DNA from: Prolixibacteraceae bacterium UBA6029
GTDB taxonomy: Bacteria > Bacteroidota > Bacteroidia > Bacteroidales > Prolixibacteraceae
Length of the DNA: 64,000 bases
Assembly: GCA_002429385.1 (NCBI GenBank)
Contig: DIZL01000046.1
Location: 1 to 64,000, forward strand
Direction: 5' to 3'
The position numbers and the translations under genes were made by a program. Of the stretch, positions 47,024 to 56,021 are shown piece after piece. Positions within the stretch are counted from its first letter, which is position 1, and each line of letters begins with the position of its first letter. The notes under the pieces were generated by a model that was not told the origin of the DNA, ran no database searches, and saw only the letters and a list, made by a program, of their open reading frames with translations.

Positions 47024-48220
47024 TTATTCTTCCACCCGCATCATGATCTCCAAACACATCCTGCTATTATGGTAAGGGCATTTCCAGAACCCGGCTTTAT
47101 CACCACTCAGGATTGGAACACCTGCATCTGAAATACTCCAGAACCACTCACCTCCCGCGCGGTCAACGATATAATCAGAAATATAGTTCCAACAATGCTG
47201 TACTTTCACAAGCCATGCTTCATCACCAGTCAGTTCCCATGCGTTCAGAAAGCCTAATACCCCTTCGGCCTGAACCCACCAATGCCGGTCTTTGTCGAGA
47301 TGACCAATGGCTACATTCATTTCATAATACAGACTTCCGTCGGGCTGCAAGCCCTCGCAGGCAGCTTCAGCAATGGCGATGCAAATCTTCTGTACCTTGA
47401 CCAGCAATGCTTCATCACCCAGCACACGGGCAGCCTCGTCAATCAGCCACGAAGCTTCAATGTCGTGACCATAAGATATGATGGTCGATTTTGATGTCCA
47501 GCATTCGTCGAAAAACAAATCGAGATGGTTGGTCGCGGGGTTCACAATCTTTTTAATAAAAATCAGGATCAGGTTACGTAATTGAGTGGCAAGCCTGTCA
47601 TCTTTCCATACGCGGTAAAGATTTGTATAAGCTTCCAGAATGTGAAGATGGGTATTCATAGTCTTTTTCTCGTTCTCATCCTTATCGCTTAAACGCAAAT
47701 CTTCAAGTAAAACCCAGTCACGGCTGTAAGCTTCGAAGTAACCGTTCAGTTCTGTGTCAAAACTGTGTTTTTCGATCATACGGAACAATTCGATAGCCGT
47801 CTGAAGGCTTGACTCATCCCCTGACGCACGGAAATGCTCTGTGAAGGCATAGATGAAAAATGCCTGTGAATATATCTGTTTTTTTGTATCTACAGGTTTA
47901 CCATCAAAGGAAAGTTTCCAATAGGTTCCACCAAATTCGGTATCAAAGAAATGGGCTAAGATGTAGGCTTTTGCCCGGTTAGCCATTTCAAGGTATAGTG
48001 GATTCTTCTCTTGAAGATAAGCCGATGAAAATGTCCATAGAATGCGTGCATTCAGGATTCCGCCTTTATCTGCCGTTGGATGCACCTGATTATTTCCATC
48101 TATCTGTCCATAAAAGCCACCGTGTTCATGATCGATCATTTTACCTGACCAGAAGGGCATGATATTCCGGAGAAGTACTTCTCTGACCTCAGTCTTTATT
48201 TTTTGTAATTCAGCTTTCAT
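47024..48220 (-). CDS. AGE-family epimerase, cellobiose/mannobiose 2-epimerase type
   Basis: 398 residues forming an (alpha/alpha)6 barrel. Segments HGGFYGQIDG, GGILNARILWTFS, HWWVQAEGVLGF and WFWSISDAG match cellobiose 2-epimerases, and the catalytic His residues should lie in SYGHDIEASWL and RHWWVQ-like segments. It converts beta-1,4-mannobiose or cellobiose to the 2-epimer at the reducing end. The GH130 phosphorylase in the same cluster fits the mannobiose to mannosyl-glucose pathway known from Bacteroides fragilis. It overlaps the RpiB-like stop by 4 bases. Confidence 0.9.
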   Translation of the reverse strand: MKAELQKIKTEVREVLLRNIMPFWSGKMIDHEHGGFYGQIDGNNQVHPTADKGGILNARILWTFSSAYLQEKNPLYLEMANRAKAYILAHFFDTEFGGTYWKLSFDGKPVDTKKQIYSQAFFIYAFTEHFRASGDESSLQTAIELFRMIEKHSFDTELNGYFEAYSRDWVLLEDLRLSDKDENEKKTMNTHLHILEAYTNLYRVWKDDRLATQLRNLILIFIKKIVNPATNHLDLFFDECWTSKSTIISYGHDIEASWLIDEAARVLGDEALLVKVQKICIAIAEAACEGLQPDGSLYYEMNVAIGHLDKDRHWWVQAEGVLGFLNAWELTGDEAWLVKVQHCWNYISDYIVDRAGGEWFWSISDAGVPILSGDKAGFWKCPYHNSRMCLEIMMRVEE

Positions 48221-48810
48221 TTTCTGGGAGGTACCAGATCGAACTGGTCTAATTTGTTAACACGTCTTCGAAACTGCTCTTCAGTACTAAACTTCGCGTT
48301 CAGGAAATTGTTTAAAATCTCCTGCGCGACACTTTGCCCAATGATCTGGGCACCAAGGCAAAGCACATTAACATTGTCGTGTTCAACGCATTGGTGAGCA
48401 GAGTAAGTATCATGACACAAAGCTGCCCTGATGCCCTGAATTTTATTGCAGGCTATAGCTGCTCCTACACCGGTACCGCAAACCATAATTCCCAGTTCAG
48501 CACGGCCACTTATAATCTCATCAGCCAAAAGCACGGCTATGTCAGGGAAATCAACTGGTTCAGGATTAAATGATCCAACGTCTTTTACACTGTAATTCCA
48601 TGATTGCAATAGCTTTACCAATGGAACTTTCAATGGGAATCCGGCATGATCACTTCCTATAACAAGTTTCATAGGAACACCTGATTCGGTTTTTTCGGTG
48701 ACCAAAGATTTAACATTTGTTGCCTTACTTCCGTGTCCCAGAAAAGGTGCAGCCAGTGCCGAAGCAGATAACAGGCCGGCTTTTTTAAGAAATTCCCTTT
48801 TTCTCATCAT
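48217..48810 (-). CDS. RpiB/LacAB-family sugar-phosphate isomerase with an export-type N-terminus
   Basis: 197 residues. From about 46 on it is a normal RpiB fold (MKLVIGSDHAGFPLKVPLV, then MVCGTGVGAAIACNK with the active Cys, then CHDTYSAHQCVEHDNVNVL). In front lies a 30-residue leader MMRKREFLKKAGLLSASALA followed by APFLG, which resembles a Tat or Sec signal. Sugar-phosphate isomerases are normally cytoplasmic, so a periplasmic RpiB-like protein is unusual. It lies in the middle of the mannoside cluster and overlaps the epimerase start. Confidence 0.85.
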   Translation of the reverse strand: MMRKREFLKKAGLLSASALAAPFLGHGSKATNVKSLVTEKTESGVPMKLVIGSDHAGFPLKVPLVKLLQSWNYSVKDVGSFNPEPVDFPDIAVLLADEIISGRAELGIMVCGTGVGAAIACNKIQGIRAALCHDTYSAHQCVEHDNVNVLCLGAQIIGQSVAQEILNNFLNAKFSTEEQFRRRVNKLDQFDLVPPRK

Positions 48811-48843
48811 TCTTTTATTAATTTATCAATAGCTTCTTTTCAA

Positions 48844-50697
48844 CTAATTTACAACCTTTCCAGTTACAGTGCTTTCATAGATTAACCGAAGACCCCAGTC
48901 GGTTTTGTCAGGAAAATCGGGCAACCGGATGATACCGATCTTGTTGGCAACCAATTTGCCATTCCCGACATCCGACCAGGTACCATTGCGCGGATTAAAC
49001 CATTGCGCATGATACACACTATTTAGCCGGGCTCCACGGATTTGGGACTTCAGGCATCCAACTTCGAAGAAGGCAAGAAAAATTTGCTTATCCGGTGTGC
49101 GGGCGCAATATGCCCAGCCCTCATAACTAAGCGGTTCATTCGTTTTATTAGGTGAAATCAGGTCTGCCAGAGGCACGAGTTCCTGATATCGCTTGCCAAT
49201 TGAAAAGGCAAAAGTTCTTAAATATTGCATTTCGGCACCGGAACGCCATTGAAAAGCTTCCCACATATGTATCGGTGCAGAGGGTTCGATATCGGCACCC
49301 CATATTCCTTCGGCGCCATAGACGTGCCCAGCAAGTCCTCCCGAAAGGAAACTGCCGTACATGCCTGAACGGACAAACGCATTGTCTTGATCGGTGCCAC
49401 CTTCAGCGCCTCGGGTATAGTTGGCTGATCCGGGACCCCGGTTATCCTTGTAGCCCGCATAGTATGGCTCGCCGTTGAGAGCAGGTTTCGGATTCTTCAA
49501 ATTGAAAATTTCGGTGAGATACCAATAGTTGTTGTGCTCGCGCATATTTCCAATCTGGTGCAGCGTGACCCATGAGTCATCACCCCAGTTTTCGAGTGTT
49601 GAAGGGTTCGCATTGGCCGAAAGCAGTGTTCCGAATGGCGGTGGACCATACTTTTTCTGCATGGTATGTATGGCATTGGTATAATCGTCAGGACTGACGG
49701 TTTCATCGATAATATCCAGGTGTATGGGGCTCAACACCGTATTATTGGCCTGATACCGTGAGAAGATATACTGAATGAATCTGACATAGGAATCGGGCCA
49801 GCCATAATATTTAAACCAGCACAGGCCTGCATCCCGCCGCGAGACTTCGATAAAGGGGACGAATCCGTTGGCATTGAGGTAGTCAATCTTCCGGTCCACA
49901 TACTTAAAGTATTCGGGGTTAATCCGATCCATGTCAGGGAACTGATTCTCGTATCCGGGTATTTTGCCGGGAAAGAAAAAAGGCCTTCCACCTTCATTGT
50001 CCATGTTCTTAGCGCTGCCTGTACCGAATTCGAGCCAGGCAGAGCGTATGGTTGTCTTCGCAGAATCGTTCATAACCAAGTGCCAGGATTTATCATCAGT
50101 CATCCAATTCGGAAAAGCAGCAATGACATTCACCCAGTTGTACCCTTGTGACTTACGGTAACGAACGTAATCTTTGAATCCGGCTGTTGGCCCCATGGGT
50201 CGTTCCGTGTTGTCGTCATACCAGCGAAAGCGGTTGGCCCCAACGGAGTACCAGGTATCGCCGATGATAAAAAACGGAGTGCCGTCAGCATGTTCCAGGG
50301 CATGTTGGTTGGTTGTTGCCCGCACAAAGCCATGCCGTAATGAATTATCCGTCTTTTCAGCCTCGGTCCATTCGACGGCTTTAAAGGAGCCTGACTTTCC
50401 GGCAAGACCTGGATCGTTTGGAGTAGATCCGCTTTTCCAGGTCCAGGTACCGGGCTGAGTTGCAACCAGACGCAGATGAAAGGTCTGCCCGCCATCCCAG
50501 AATCCATACACGCGCTTGTTAAAACCCGGCCCGACAAGATCGACCCAGACTGTAACATCTGTATAAGCGTTCTTGTATGAATTCGCCGCGGTAAATGTAA
50601 GTTCCTGCTTTTCCCAGACATGTATACTATTCTGAGCCGACAGAACGGAGCTAACCGTAAAAACAAGGGCAAACAACAATTGCTTCAGGATTCTCAT
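48844..50697 (-). CDS. DUF5060-DUF4038 glycosidase-like protein, exported
   Basis: 617 residues: signal peptide (ending VLSAQ), an N-terminal DUF5060 beta domain (about 22-110), a DUF4038 TIM barrel (about 130-500, beginning HGFVRATTNQHALEHADGTP with the FFIIGDTWY strand), and a C-terminal beta domain containing YHAQWFNPRNGTWSD. Related DUF4038 enzymes are glycosidases, for example apiosidases of GH140. The position suggests action on an extracellular mannose-containing or plant glycan. Confidence 0.82.
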   Translation of the reverse strand: MRILKQLLFALVFTVSSVLSAQNSIHVWEKQELTFTAANSYKNAYTDVTVWVDLVGPGFNKRVYGFWDGGQTFHLRLVATQPGTWTWKSGSTPNDPGLAGKSGSFKAVEWTEAEKTDNSLRHGFVRATTNQHALEHADGTPFFIIGDTWYSVGANRFRWYDDNTERPMGPTAGFKDYVRYRKSQGYNWVNVIAAFPNWMTDDKSWHLVMNDSAKTTIRSAWLEFGTGSAKNMDNEGGRPFFFPGKIPGYENQFPDMDRINPEYFKYVDRKIDYLNANGFVPFIEVSRRDAGLCWFKYYGWPDSYVRFIQYIFSRYQANNTVLSPIHLDIIDETVSPDDYTNAIHTMQKKYGPPPFGTLLSANANPSTLENWGDDSWVTLHQIGNMREHNNYWYLTEIFNLKNPKPALNGEPYYAGYKDNRGPGSANYTRGAEGGTDQDNAFVRSGMYGSFLSGGLAGHVYGAEGIWGADIEPSAPIHMWEAFQWRSGAEMQYLRTFAFSIGKRYQELVPLADLISPNKTNEPLSYEGWAYCARTPDKQIFLAFFEVGCLKSQIRGARLNSVYHAQWFNPRNGTWSDVGNGKLVANKIGIIRLPDFPDKTDWGLRLIYESTVTGKVVN

Positions 50698-50751
50698 AAG
50701 TTTATATTCCTTTAATGGTTAAATCATAGTAGACAATCAGTAATTCGGATC

Positions 50752-52185
50752 TTAGCGTACACTTAAATTTCTTTTTTGATTAAGTAGTTCCGAATTTTCC
50801 TTTACTTTTTTATCAGAAAGCGGATAGAACATCATCCCTACAAAAGCCAGCACACAGCATACAGCAGGCATTAGGCTGATCATGATGTGTTCGCCAAAAA
50901 TGGTTTCCGAACTTTGCTGAATCGCCTCAGGCATATAATGGAACACAGCCAGAATCCATCCGCTCATCGCAGAGCCTAAAGCCCAACCTAGTTTTTGAGA
51001 CATGGATGAGGAAGAGAAAATCAGACCTGTCGCACGACGTCCCGTAAGTAATTCCTGATGGTCCACAATATCGGCAAACATCGACCATAGTAATGGTAGA
51101 ACATATCCTGCGAAAATGGAAATCATGAACTGGAAAATCAGTATCCATGTGATGCTGTTAGGAATGAAATAGAAGCCTGTGCTTAATACCCCGGCAATTA
51201 ACATGGCAATCATATACGTTCTTTTCTTACCGTATTTTCTGGAAATGGCCGGTGCAGCCATTACTCCTATTAAATTGGCAGCCTGACCAACCAGGAAATA
51301 AATAGTAGTCATATCCCAACCTGTTCCTCCCATCCGGTAGTTTGCTTTCACGTAATCCCTGAAAAAGTAGATGGCCACGCTATCGCGAACGGCATTGAAA
51401 AGCAAAGCAGCAAGACCGGTTGCAACCAAAATCCACCAGGGAGCATTGTGAAACAGATCTTTCAAATCTTTCTTGACCGAAACATTTTCTTCACTCTCAA
51501 TTTGAGTGACCCGTTCTTTGGTCCAGCTGAAACACAACAAAAACAGAACAATGCAAATCATTCCTATCGCGCCGACACCCATAACCCATCCAGCCGGTGA
51601 GGTACTTATTGAAGATGCCGCAGCATGTGTGGTTTTAGCAAGGTCTACCGTGCCAAATGTCTTGGAAAAAAAGTCAATCAATGGTTGCAGCAACATGAAG
51701 GTTACAAAACTACCAATGAACGCAAATGACATGCGGTATGAAGAAAGCGAATTTCGTTCAGTAGGATCGGAAGAAATAGCTCCAAGCAAAGATGCATAGG
51801 GTACATTGATCATCGAATATACGATCATCATCAATGAGTATGTAATGTATGCATAAACTAATTTTCCGGTTTGTCCGAAATCAGGAGCAAAAAATGTGAT
51901 GGCACCCATTACAGCAAATGGTATGGCAAACCATAACAAATACGGGCGGTATTTTCCATAGCGGCTTTTTGTACGGTCGCTGATAATTCCTACAAAGACA
52001 TCGAAGAACGAATCCCACAAACGGGCAACCAGAAACATGGTTCCGGCTGCAGCGGCCGTGATTCCAAGAACATCGGTATAAAAAAACAAGGAATACATTC
52101 CGAAAATCTTCCAGAACATGGATGAAGCTGCGTCGCCAAATCCGTAACCGATTTTCTCTTTCAGGGTGATTTTTTCAGAAGCCAT
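50752..52185 (-). CDS. GPH-family sugar:cation symporter
   Basis: 477 residues with twelve transmembrane helices. The N-terminal MASEKITLKEKIGYGFGDAA and DRTKSRYGKYRPYLLW match glycoside-pentoside-hexuronide symporters (MelB relatives). In the B. fragilis mannan cluster an equivalent symporter imports mannobiose. It is transcribed with the GH130 gene upstream and the DUF4038 gene downstream. Confidence 0.92.
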   Translation of the reverse strand: MASEKITLKEKIGYGFGDAASSMFWKIFGMYSLFFYTDVLGITAAAAGTMFLVARLWDSFFDVFVGIISDRTKSRYGKYRPYLLWFAIPFAVMGAITFFAPDFGQTGKLVYAYITYSLMMIVYSMINVPYASLLGAISSDPTERNSLSSYRMSFAFIGSFVTFMLLQPLIDFFSKTFGTVDLAKTTHAAASSISTSPAGWVMGVGAIGMICIVLFLLCFSWTKERVTQIESEENVSVKKDLKDLFHNAPWWILVATGLAALLFNAVRDSVAIYFFRDYVKANYRMGGTGWDMTTIYFLVGQAANLIGVMAAPAISRKYGKKRTYMIAMLIAGVLSTGFYFIPNSITWILIFQFMISIFAGYVLPLLWSMFADIVDHQELLTGRRATGLIFSSSSMSQKLGWALGSAMSGWILAVFHYMPEAIQQSSETIFGEHIMISLMPAVCCVLAFVGMMFYPLSDKKVKENSELLNQKRNLSVR

Positions 52186-52216
52186 AGTATAAGTTTAATT
52201 TTAGTTAAGTTTAAAT

Positions 52217-52300
52217 GAAGAAGTTTCAAGTTTCAAGTTCCAGGTTCCAGGTTCCAGCGCACAACCTGGAACCTGAAACTTGGAACCTGAAACATGGAAC
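52217..52300. repeat. GGAACCTGGAAC palindromic intergenic repeat
   Basis: Tandem AAGTTCCAGGTTCCAGG words on one side and AACCTGGAACCTGAAACTTGG words on the other form an inverted repeat between the symporter and the GH130 genes. Same family as 46970-47023. Confidence 0.8.
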
Positions 52301-53478
52301 TATTTTTTTAGTATAGCCAAATTTTTTGCAATCTGCTCTTTCAGAGTTTCTACTGAAGCAGCAGAGCGGTAGCCATCTGCAGGCGAATGCAGACAATAAT
52401 CCACCAGTTTGTCTACCGTTGAAGTGGCCACGTGCATACGTGTATCTGATGAAGCATAATAGATAAATACCTTTCCATCTTCATCGGCAATCCAGCCGTT
52501 GGTGAAAAGCACGTTCGATACATCCCCGATGCGTTCTTCTCCAATTGGTCCCATCAGATGACCTGCAGGTTCGGCAATCAGTTTTGAAGGATCCTTCAAA
52601 TGGGTCATATACAAATAGATGACATAACGGAGACCGGCAGCACAACCACGCACACCATGAGCCAGATGTAACCAGCCTTTATCCGTCTTGATCGGATGTG
52701 GGCCTTCGCCATTTTTAACTTCTTTAATGGTATGATAGTAGCGGAAATTGATAATTTTTTCTTCCTTCACCTCGGCACAGGTCATGTCGTCAATCAGCGC
52801 CCAGCCAATACCACCACCGCTTCCGGTATCAATGAAGCCATCCTGGGGGCGGGTGTACAAAGCATATTTCCCATCCACAAATTCATTGTGAAGAACCACA
52901 TTTCGTTGCTGACTTTTGGTCTTAAGGTCAGGGAGACGCTCCCAGGTCTGTAAATCCTTCGTGCGTACAATACCTGCAGCAGCAACGGCTGAAGATAAAT
53001 CGCCGGGAGCAGCATTCGGATCTTTGCGTTCAGAACAGAAGACACCATAAATCCATCCATCTTCATGAGCCGTTAAACGCATATCATACACATTGGTATC
53101 CGGTTCTTCCGTTTCAGGAATGGTAACCGGGAAATCCCAAAAACGGAAATTATCGATTCCATTAGGGCTTTCGGCAATCCCAAAGAACGATTTACGGTCG
53201 ACCCCTTCAACACGGACCACCAGGATATATTTCCCGTTCCATTTCATTGCTCCTGAATTCATAGTGGCATTCATACCAATACGTTCCATCAGGAAAGGAT
53301 TGGTTTGTTCATCCAAATCGTAACGCCAGATTATTGGTGTGTGCGCATTGGTAAGGATAGGGTTTTTATAGCGGTCGAATATTCCGTTACCATTCTTAAC
53401 CTTCTTGTTTTTAGCAGTCAACAATTCCTCGTGTTTTGCGAACAGCTTCTTTACTTTCTTTTTATAATTTGTACTCAT
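52300..53478 (-). CDS. GH130 family phosphorylase (4-O-beta-mannosyl-glucose phosphorylase type)
   Basis: 392 residues, a five-bladed propeller. Signatures are RIGMNATMNSGAMKWNGKYI, VVRVEGVDRKSFFGIAES and GPHPIKTDKGWLHLAHGV. Phosphorolysis of mannosyl-glucose gives mannose-1-phosphate and glucose. It is the first gene of the cluster, upstream of symporter and epimerase, in line with the mannobiose 2-epimerase/MGP pathway. Assignment to GH130 subfamily 1 is by resemblance and context. Confidence 0.9.
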   Translation of the reverse strand: MSTNYKKKVKKLFAKHEELLTAKNKKVKNGNGIFDRYKNPILTNAHTPIIWRYDLDEQTNPFLMERIGMNATMNSGAMKWNGKYILVVRVEGVDRKSFFGIAESPNGIDNFRFWDFPVTIPETEEPDTNVYDMRLTAHEDGWIYGVFCSERKDPNAAPGDLSSAVAAAGIVRTKDLQTWERLPDLKTKSQQRNVVLHNEFVDGKYALYTRPQDGFIDTGSGGGIGWALIDDMTCAEVKEEKIINFRYYHTIKEVKNGEGPHPIKTDKGWLHLAHGVRGCAAGLRYVIYLYMTHLKDPSKLIAEPAGHLMGPIGEERIGDVSNVLFTNGWIADEDGKVFIYYASSDTRMHVATSTVDKLVDYCLHSPADGYRSAASVETLKEQIAKNLAILKK

Positions 53479-54462
53479 GGTTTTTATGTATTTTAGTATT
53501 TTGATTTATGTGTATGGGGTAATTTCTGTATTCAGACAACTAACCTACAAAATAAATTTAAATTGAGAAGATTGATTAATACTTTTTGAGTAATATATGA
53601 TACTATTCAATCATCTATAATCATTCTCTCTTGACTTTGCCTGTGAAAATCCTCATTCGACATTTATTTCATAAATGTAAATACAAAAGTGCTACCATAC
53701 AAGATATCGGTGAATTTTGCGTTCAGATGGTATGTTTTGCTTAGCTGCGCTAACTCACAGCTGCATTAAATGCAGTTTGCTTAATTGCGAAATGCTTAAA
53801 AGTAGTCCGCACGAAATCAGCGAGTGGCTTCATGAATTCGATCATAGTTTTGAATCTTGCTCTTTGCTCCAATTGAGCAGCCGTTTTTGAATTGCTTAAT
53901 CAAATTTATAAAATATTTTTATAACTAATTTATCTTGAGTTATTTTGGAGTGATTTGGCGCGGTCTGGCGCATATTGGCCTAACTGCTATAAAAAGACAA
54001 CTTACGCAACTTACGCAGTATACGCAAATTTAACTTGCAAAGACAACTTACGCAACTTACGCAGTATACGCAAATTTCTTTATGCAATTATTTGGCTCTA
54101 TAACGTTTTGGGTGGGTAGAGGTAATAAACATAGAAATAAATAGTCCCGAGTATTCGGGATTAAAAATCTTACTTTTTTAAATTCAACCTTAGTAACCCT
54201 GCAATGACCCCCAGAGCCAAATCTTATTTATCTTACAATTGGCCTCTATTTTCATAAGATAGATAAGATTTAGGTTGTAGGGGTTGATCATTGTTACTAA
54301 GATTTGATAAAAAAGTAAGATTCTTTCAAAAAAAGGTTGAGGTATGGTCCCGAGTATTCGGGATTGAAAAGTTACTAAGAGGTTTAAGAAGATAGGTTGA
54401 TTTTTGTTACACCATGCGTAACCAGACCTCAAGTCAAACTTAGTTATATGAAAATTCTAATA
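53479..54462. other. Gene-free region with repeats and possible decay
   Basis: No gene could be supported in this kilobase. It holds the GH130 upstream region, a 39-base perfect direct repeat (53993-54031 and 54039-54077) and the left part of a 420-base inverted repeat. The stretch 53620-53900 has short broken frames, but no family was recognised. Confidence 0.55.
53993..54077. repeat. 39 bp perfect direct repeat built from CAACTTACG units
   Basis: Copies at 53993-54031 and 54039-54077 are identical and seven bases apart. Each contains two CAACTTACG 9-mers followed by CAGTATACGCAAATTT. An inverted set of the same 9-mers lies at 55018-55051. Confidence 0.9.
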
Positions 54463-54506
54463 TTAAAGAAAGCTACCCACCCCAAACGTTATAGAGCCAA
54501 TTATTT
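54086..54506. repeat. Large imperfect inverted repeat (about 420 bp)
   Basis: The ends GGCTCTATAACGTTTTGGG (left) and the complement of CCCAAACGTTATAGAGCC (right) match over about 30 bases, followed by GGTGGGTAG on both arms. Inside, AATCTTACTTTTTTA-type arms and AAATCTTATTTATCTTA/TAAGATAGATAAGATTT arms continue the symmetry. Two identical TCCCGAGTATTCGGGA palindromes sit at 54145-54160 and 54348-54363. It resembles a MITE-like or decayed mobile element. Confidence 0.75.
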
Positions 54507-54789
54507 TCTTAAACTTGTTGTAGTTATAATCCAGCAGTTTTGTTTTAAAAAGTGTAATATATCTTTCTGCTGTTCTGCTATTAATACCAAGCTCTTTGGC
54601 TGTTTTTAGATATTCTTTTCTATCGAATTTATTAGGCAATTTTTCATGAAAAGTTAATCTTAAACCTTTCATATTTACTTTTGGCATATGCTGATACACG
54701 GCAAAATATCCATATCTTAGATCAATTATCCTGTCTTTTATTATTGCAATTAAGCGATTATGTGCGAATGTCGTTTTGTTAAGAATTAA
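54463..54789 (-). pseudogene. C-terminal remnant of an unidentified protein with helix-turn-helix-like end
   Basis: The frame is open from about 54789 but has no plausible start at its beginning (a GTG or the ATG near 54687 would begin mid-domain). The end reads LPNKFDRKEYLKTAKELGIN followed by SRTAERYITLFK, a DNA-binding-like helix pair found at the end of some mobile-element primase or helicase proteins. Most of the gene is missing; the left edge overlaps the large inverted repeat. Confidence 0.5.
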
Positions 54790-54909
54790 TCTTAGTTAAA
54801 ATCGTCATTGCGAGGAACTGCCTGTCCCGATGGCGATCGGGAAAGCAATCTATAAATCAACAGATTGCTTCACTTCGTTCGCAATGACGGCGTTAACTAA
54901 ACGACATTG
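54767..54909. repeat. Nested palindrome with CGTCATTGCGAG arms
   Basis: Outer arms AATGTCGTTTTGTTAA and TTAACTAAACGACATT enclose inner arms CGTCATTGCGAG/TCGCAATGACG and GCAATCT/AGATTGC. A TCCCGATGGCGATCGGGA palindrome sits inside the left arm. CGTCATTGCGAG hairpins are a widespread class of dispersed repeat. Confidence 0.8.
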
Positions 54910-55478
54910 TATTATGTGCGCTCATAACGTAGTTTTTATTATTTAGGTATTTCAAATTTATAGAAAATACTAATCTAATAATTATGTTACTTATATTATC
55001 TTTCATTTTTTTGAGTAAACTGCGTAAGTTGCATAAGTTGCGTAAGTTGCCTGATTGATGTAGAAGTGAACTATTAAATAAAGCATTACCAATTCCATAG
55101 ATTAAATACAGTTTACCCTTGTTTTAAATACAAAACCTCATGACTTAGTATTTATACAGTACTCAAACAGTACTTAAACTAAGGCGTTAACCTATCTTTA
55201 TTTAATCTTTATGGCTAAAATCAGACAAGTGTACATGTTCGGGGTTGGCATAAATGGCATAGAGTTTTGATGAGTTATTTTTGACGATTCCTGTAATGAA
55301 TTTTTTTCCGATTAATCGGGACGGTTTTTCTCAGGAATTACTTGGTTGTCTTATACTCATCGCTCATCGAACTCAATAACCTGGGAACCACCAAAGATGC
55401 CACAAAGGTATTTGGAAGTGCCCGGAACCTGATTGACGCCTTTTATAAATTGCAGGAAAACCTTTATGCTTCATAAAA
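54910..55478. other. Gene-free region
   Basis: No intact gene was seen. A short frame from about 55345 to 55476 reads ELNNLGTTKDATKVFGSARN and ends ENLYAS; it may be the tail of a lost gene. CAACTTACG-type 9-mers occur in inverted orientation at 55018-55051. Confidence 0.45.
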
Positions 55479-55527
55479 TATCGGTAAAAACACTGATAAA
55501 TGTATTTTATCGGTGTTTTTACCGATA
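55479..55527. promoter_or_regulatory. Palindromic operator-like site upstream of the satD remnant
   Basis: TATCGGTAAAAAC at the left pairs with GTTTTTACCGATA at the right, with inner CTGATAAA/TTTTATCGG arms. The site thus carries four ATCGGT or near half-sites. It lies 13 bases before the satD-like ATG and probably was its autoregulatory operator. Confidence 0.6.
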
Positions 55528-55540
55528 AAATAAATACAAG

Positions 55541-55696
55541 ATGAATAGTTCAACCATTTCAGCAGATATTGTTTCATTTACCTCATTAAGTGATGAGGAT
55601 AAAAGAAAAATTGAATTGCAGATAAAGTTGCTTATAAATGATTTAACTGAAAAATATAGCAGTTATTGCCGGTTTTATTTTATGCGCAAAACCGGC
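55541..55696 (+). pseudogene. N-terminal stump of a SatD-like protein
   Basis: ATG at 55541 begins MNSSTISADIVSFTSLSDED and continues to about NDLTEKYSSYCRF, the usual start of Bacteroidota SatD-family proteins, which then stops soon after. The expected remaining 150 or so residues, including the helix-turn-helix, are missing. The reading frame switches at about 55660 to the DUF3307 remnant, as expected from an internal deletion. Confidence 0.65.
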
Positions 55697-55991
55697 TAAT
55701 ATTATTATTAAGGAAATTCTCTCGTTTTATTCAATTTCAACTCCTGAGGATCCATCAGGTGATAATCCAGATAAAAGCTTGCCAAATGCTGGTAAGTTGA
55801 TAGGCATAGTTGAACGGTACTTGGTTTTAGTGTTGGTTCTTTCAGGCCAATTTACTGCCGTTGGATTTATTATTGCAGCAAAATCAATACTTCGTTTTAC
55901 TTCCAGTGGTAAAAACGAATATGTTCTGGTAGGCACTCTGTTGAGTTTTTCTATTGCAGTATTAATCGGAGTTTTAGTGAGTCCGTTGTAA
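55660..55991 (+). pseudogene. C-terminal remnant of a DUF3307 membrane protein
   Basis: The frame from about 55660 reads NIAVIAGFILCAKPANIIIK and ends with LIGIVERYLVLVLVLSGQF, AAKSILRF and NEYVLVGTLLSFSIAVLIG. These match the C-terminal part of DUF3307 proteins, normally encoded directly after satD. No start codon is available because the 5' part of the gene has been lost by fusion to satD. Confidence 0.65.
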
Positions 55992-56021
55992 TTATCGGCT
56001 CTAGTACCCATAAATACCTTT

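Noticed and set aside
54190..54432. 80-residue minus-strand reading frame inside the large palindrome
   Set aside because: It follows the palindrome arms and has no coding-like composition.
54086..54506. Integron attC site (AACGTT-like ends)
   Set aside because: The arms are 350 bases apart, far too long for attC, and no integrase is near.
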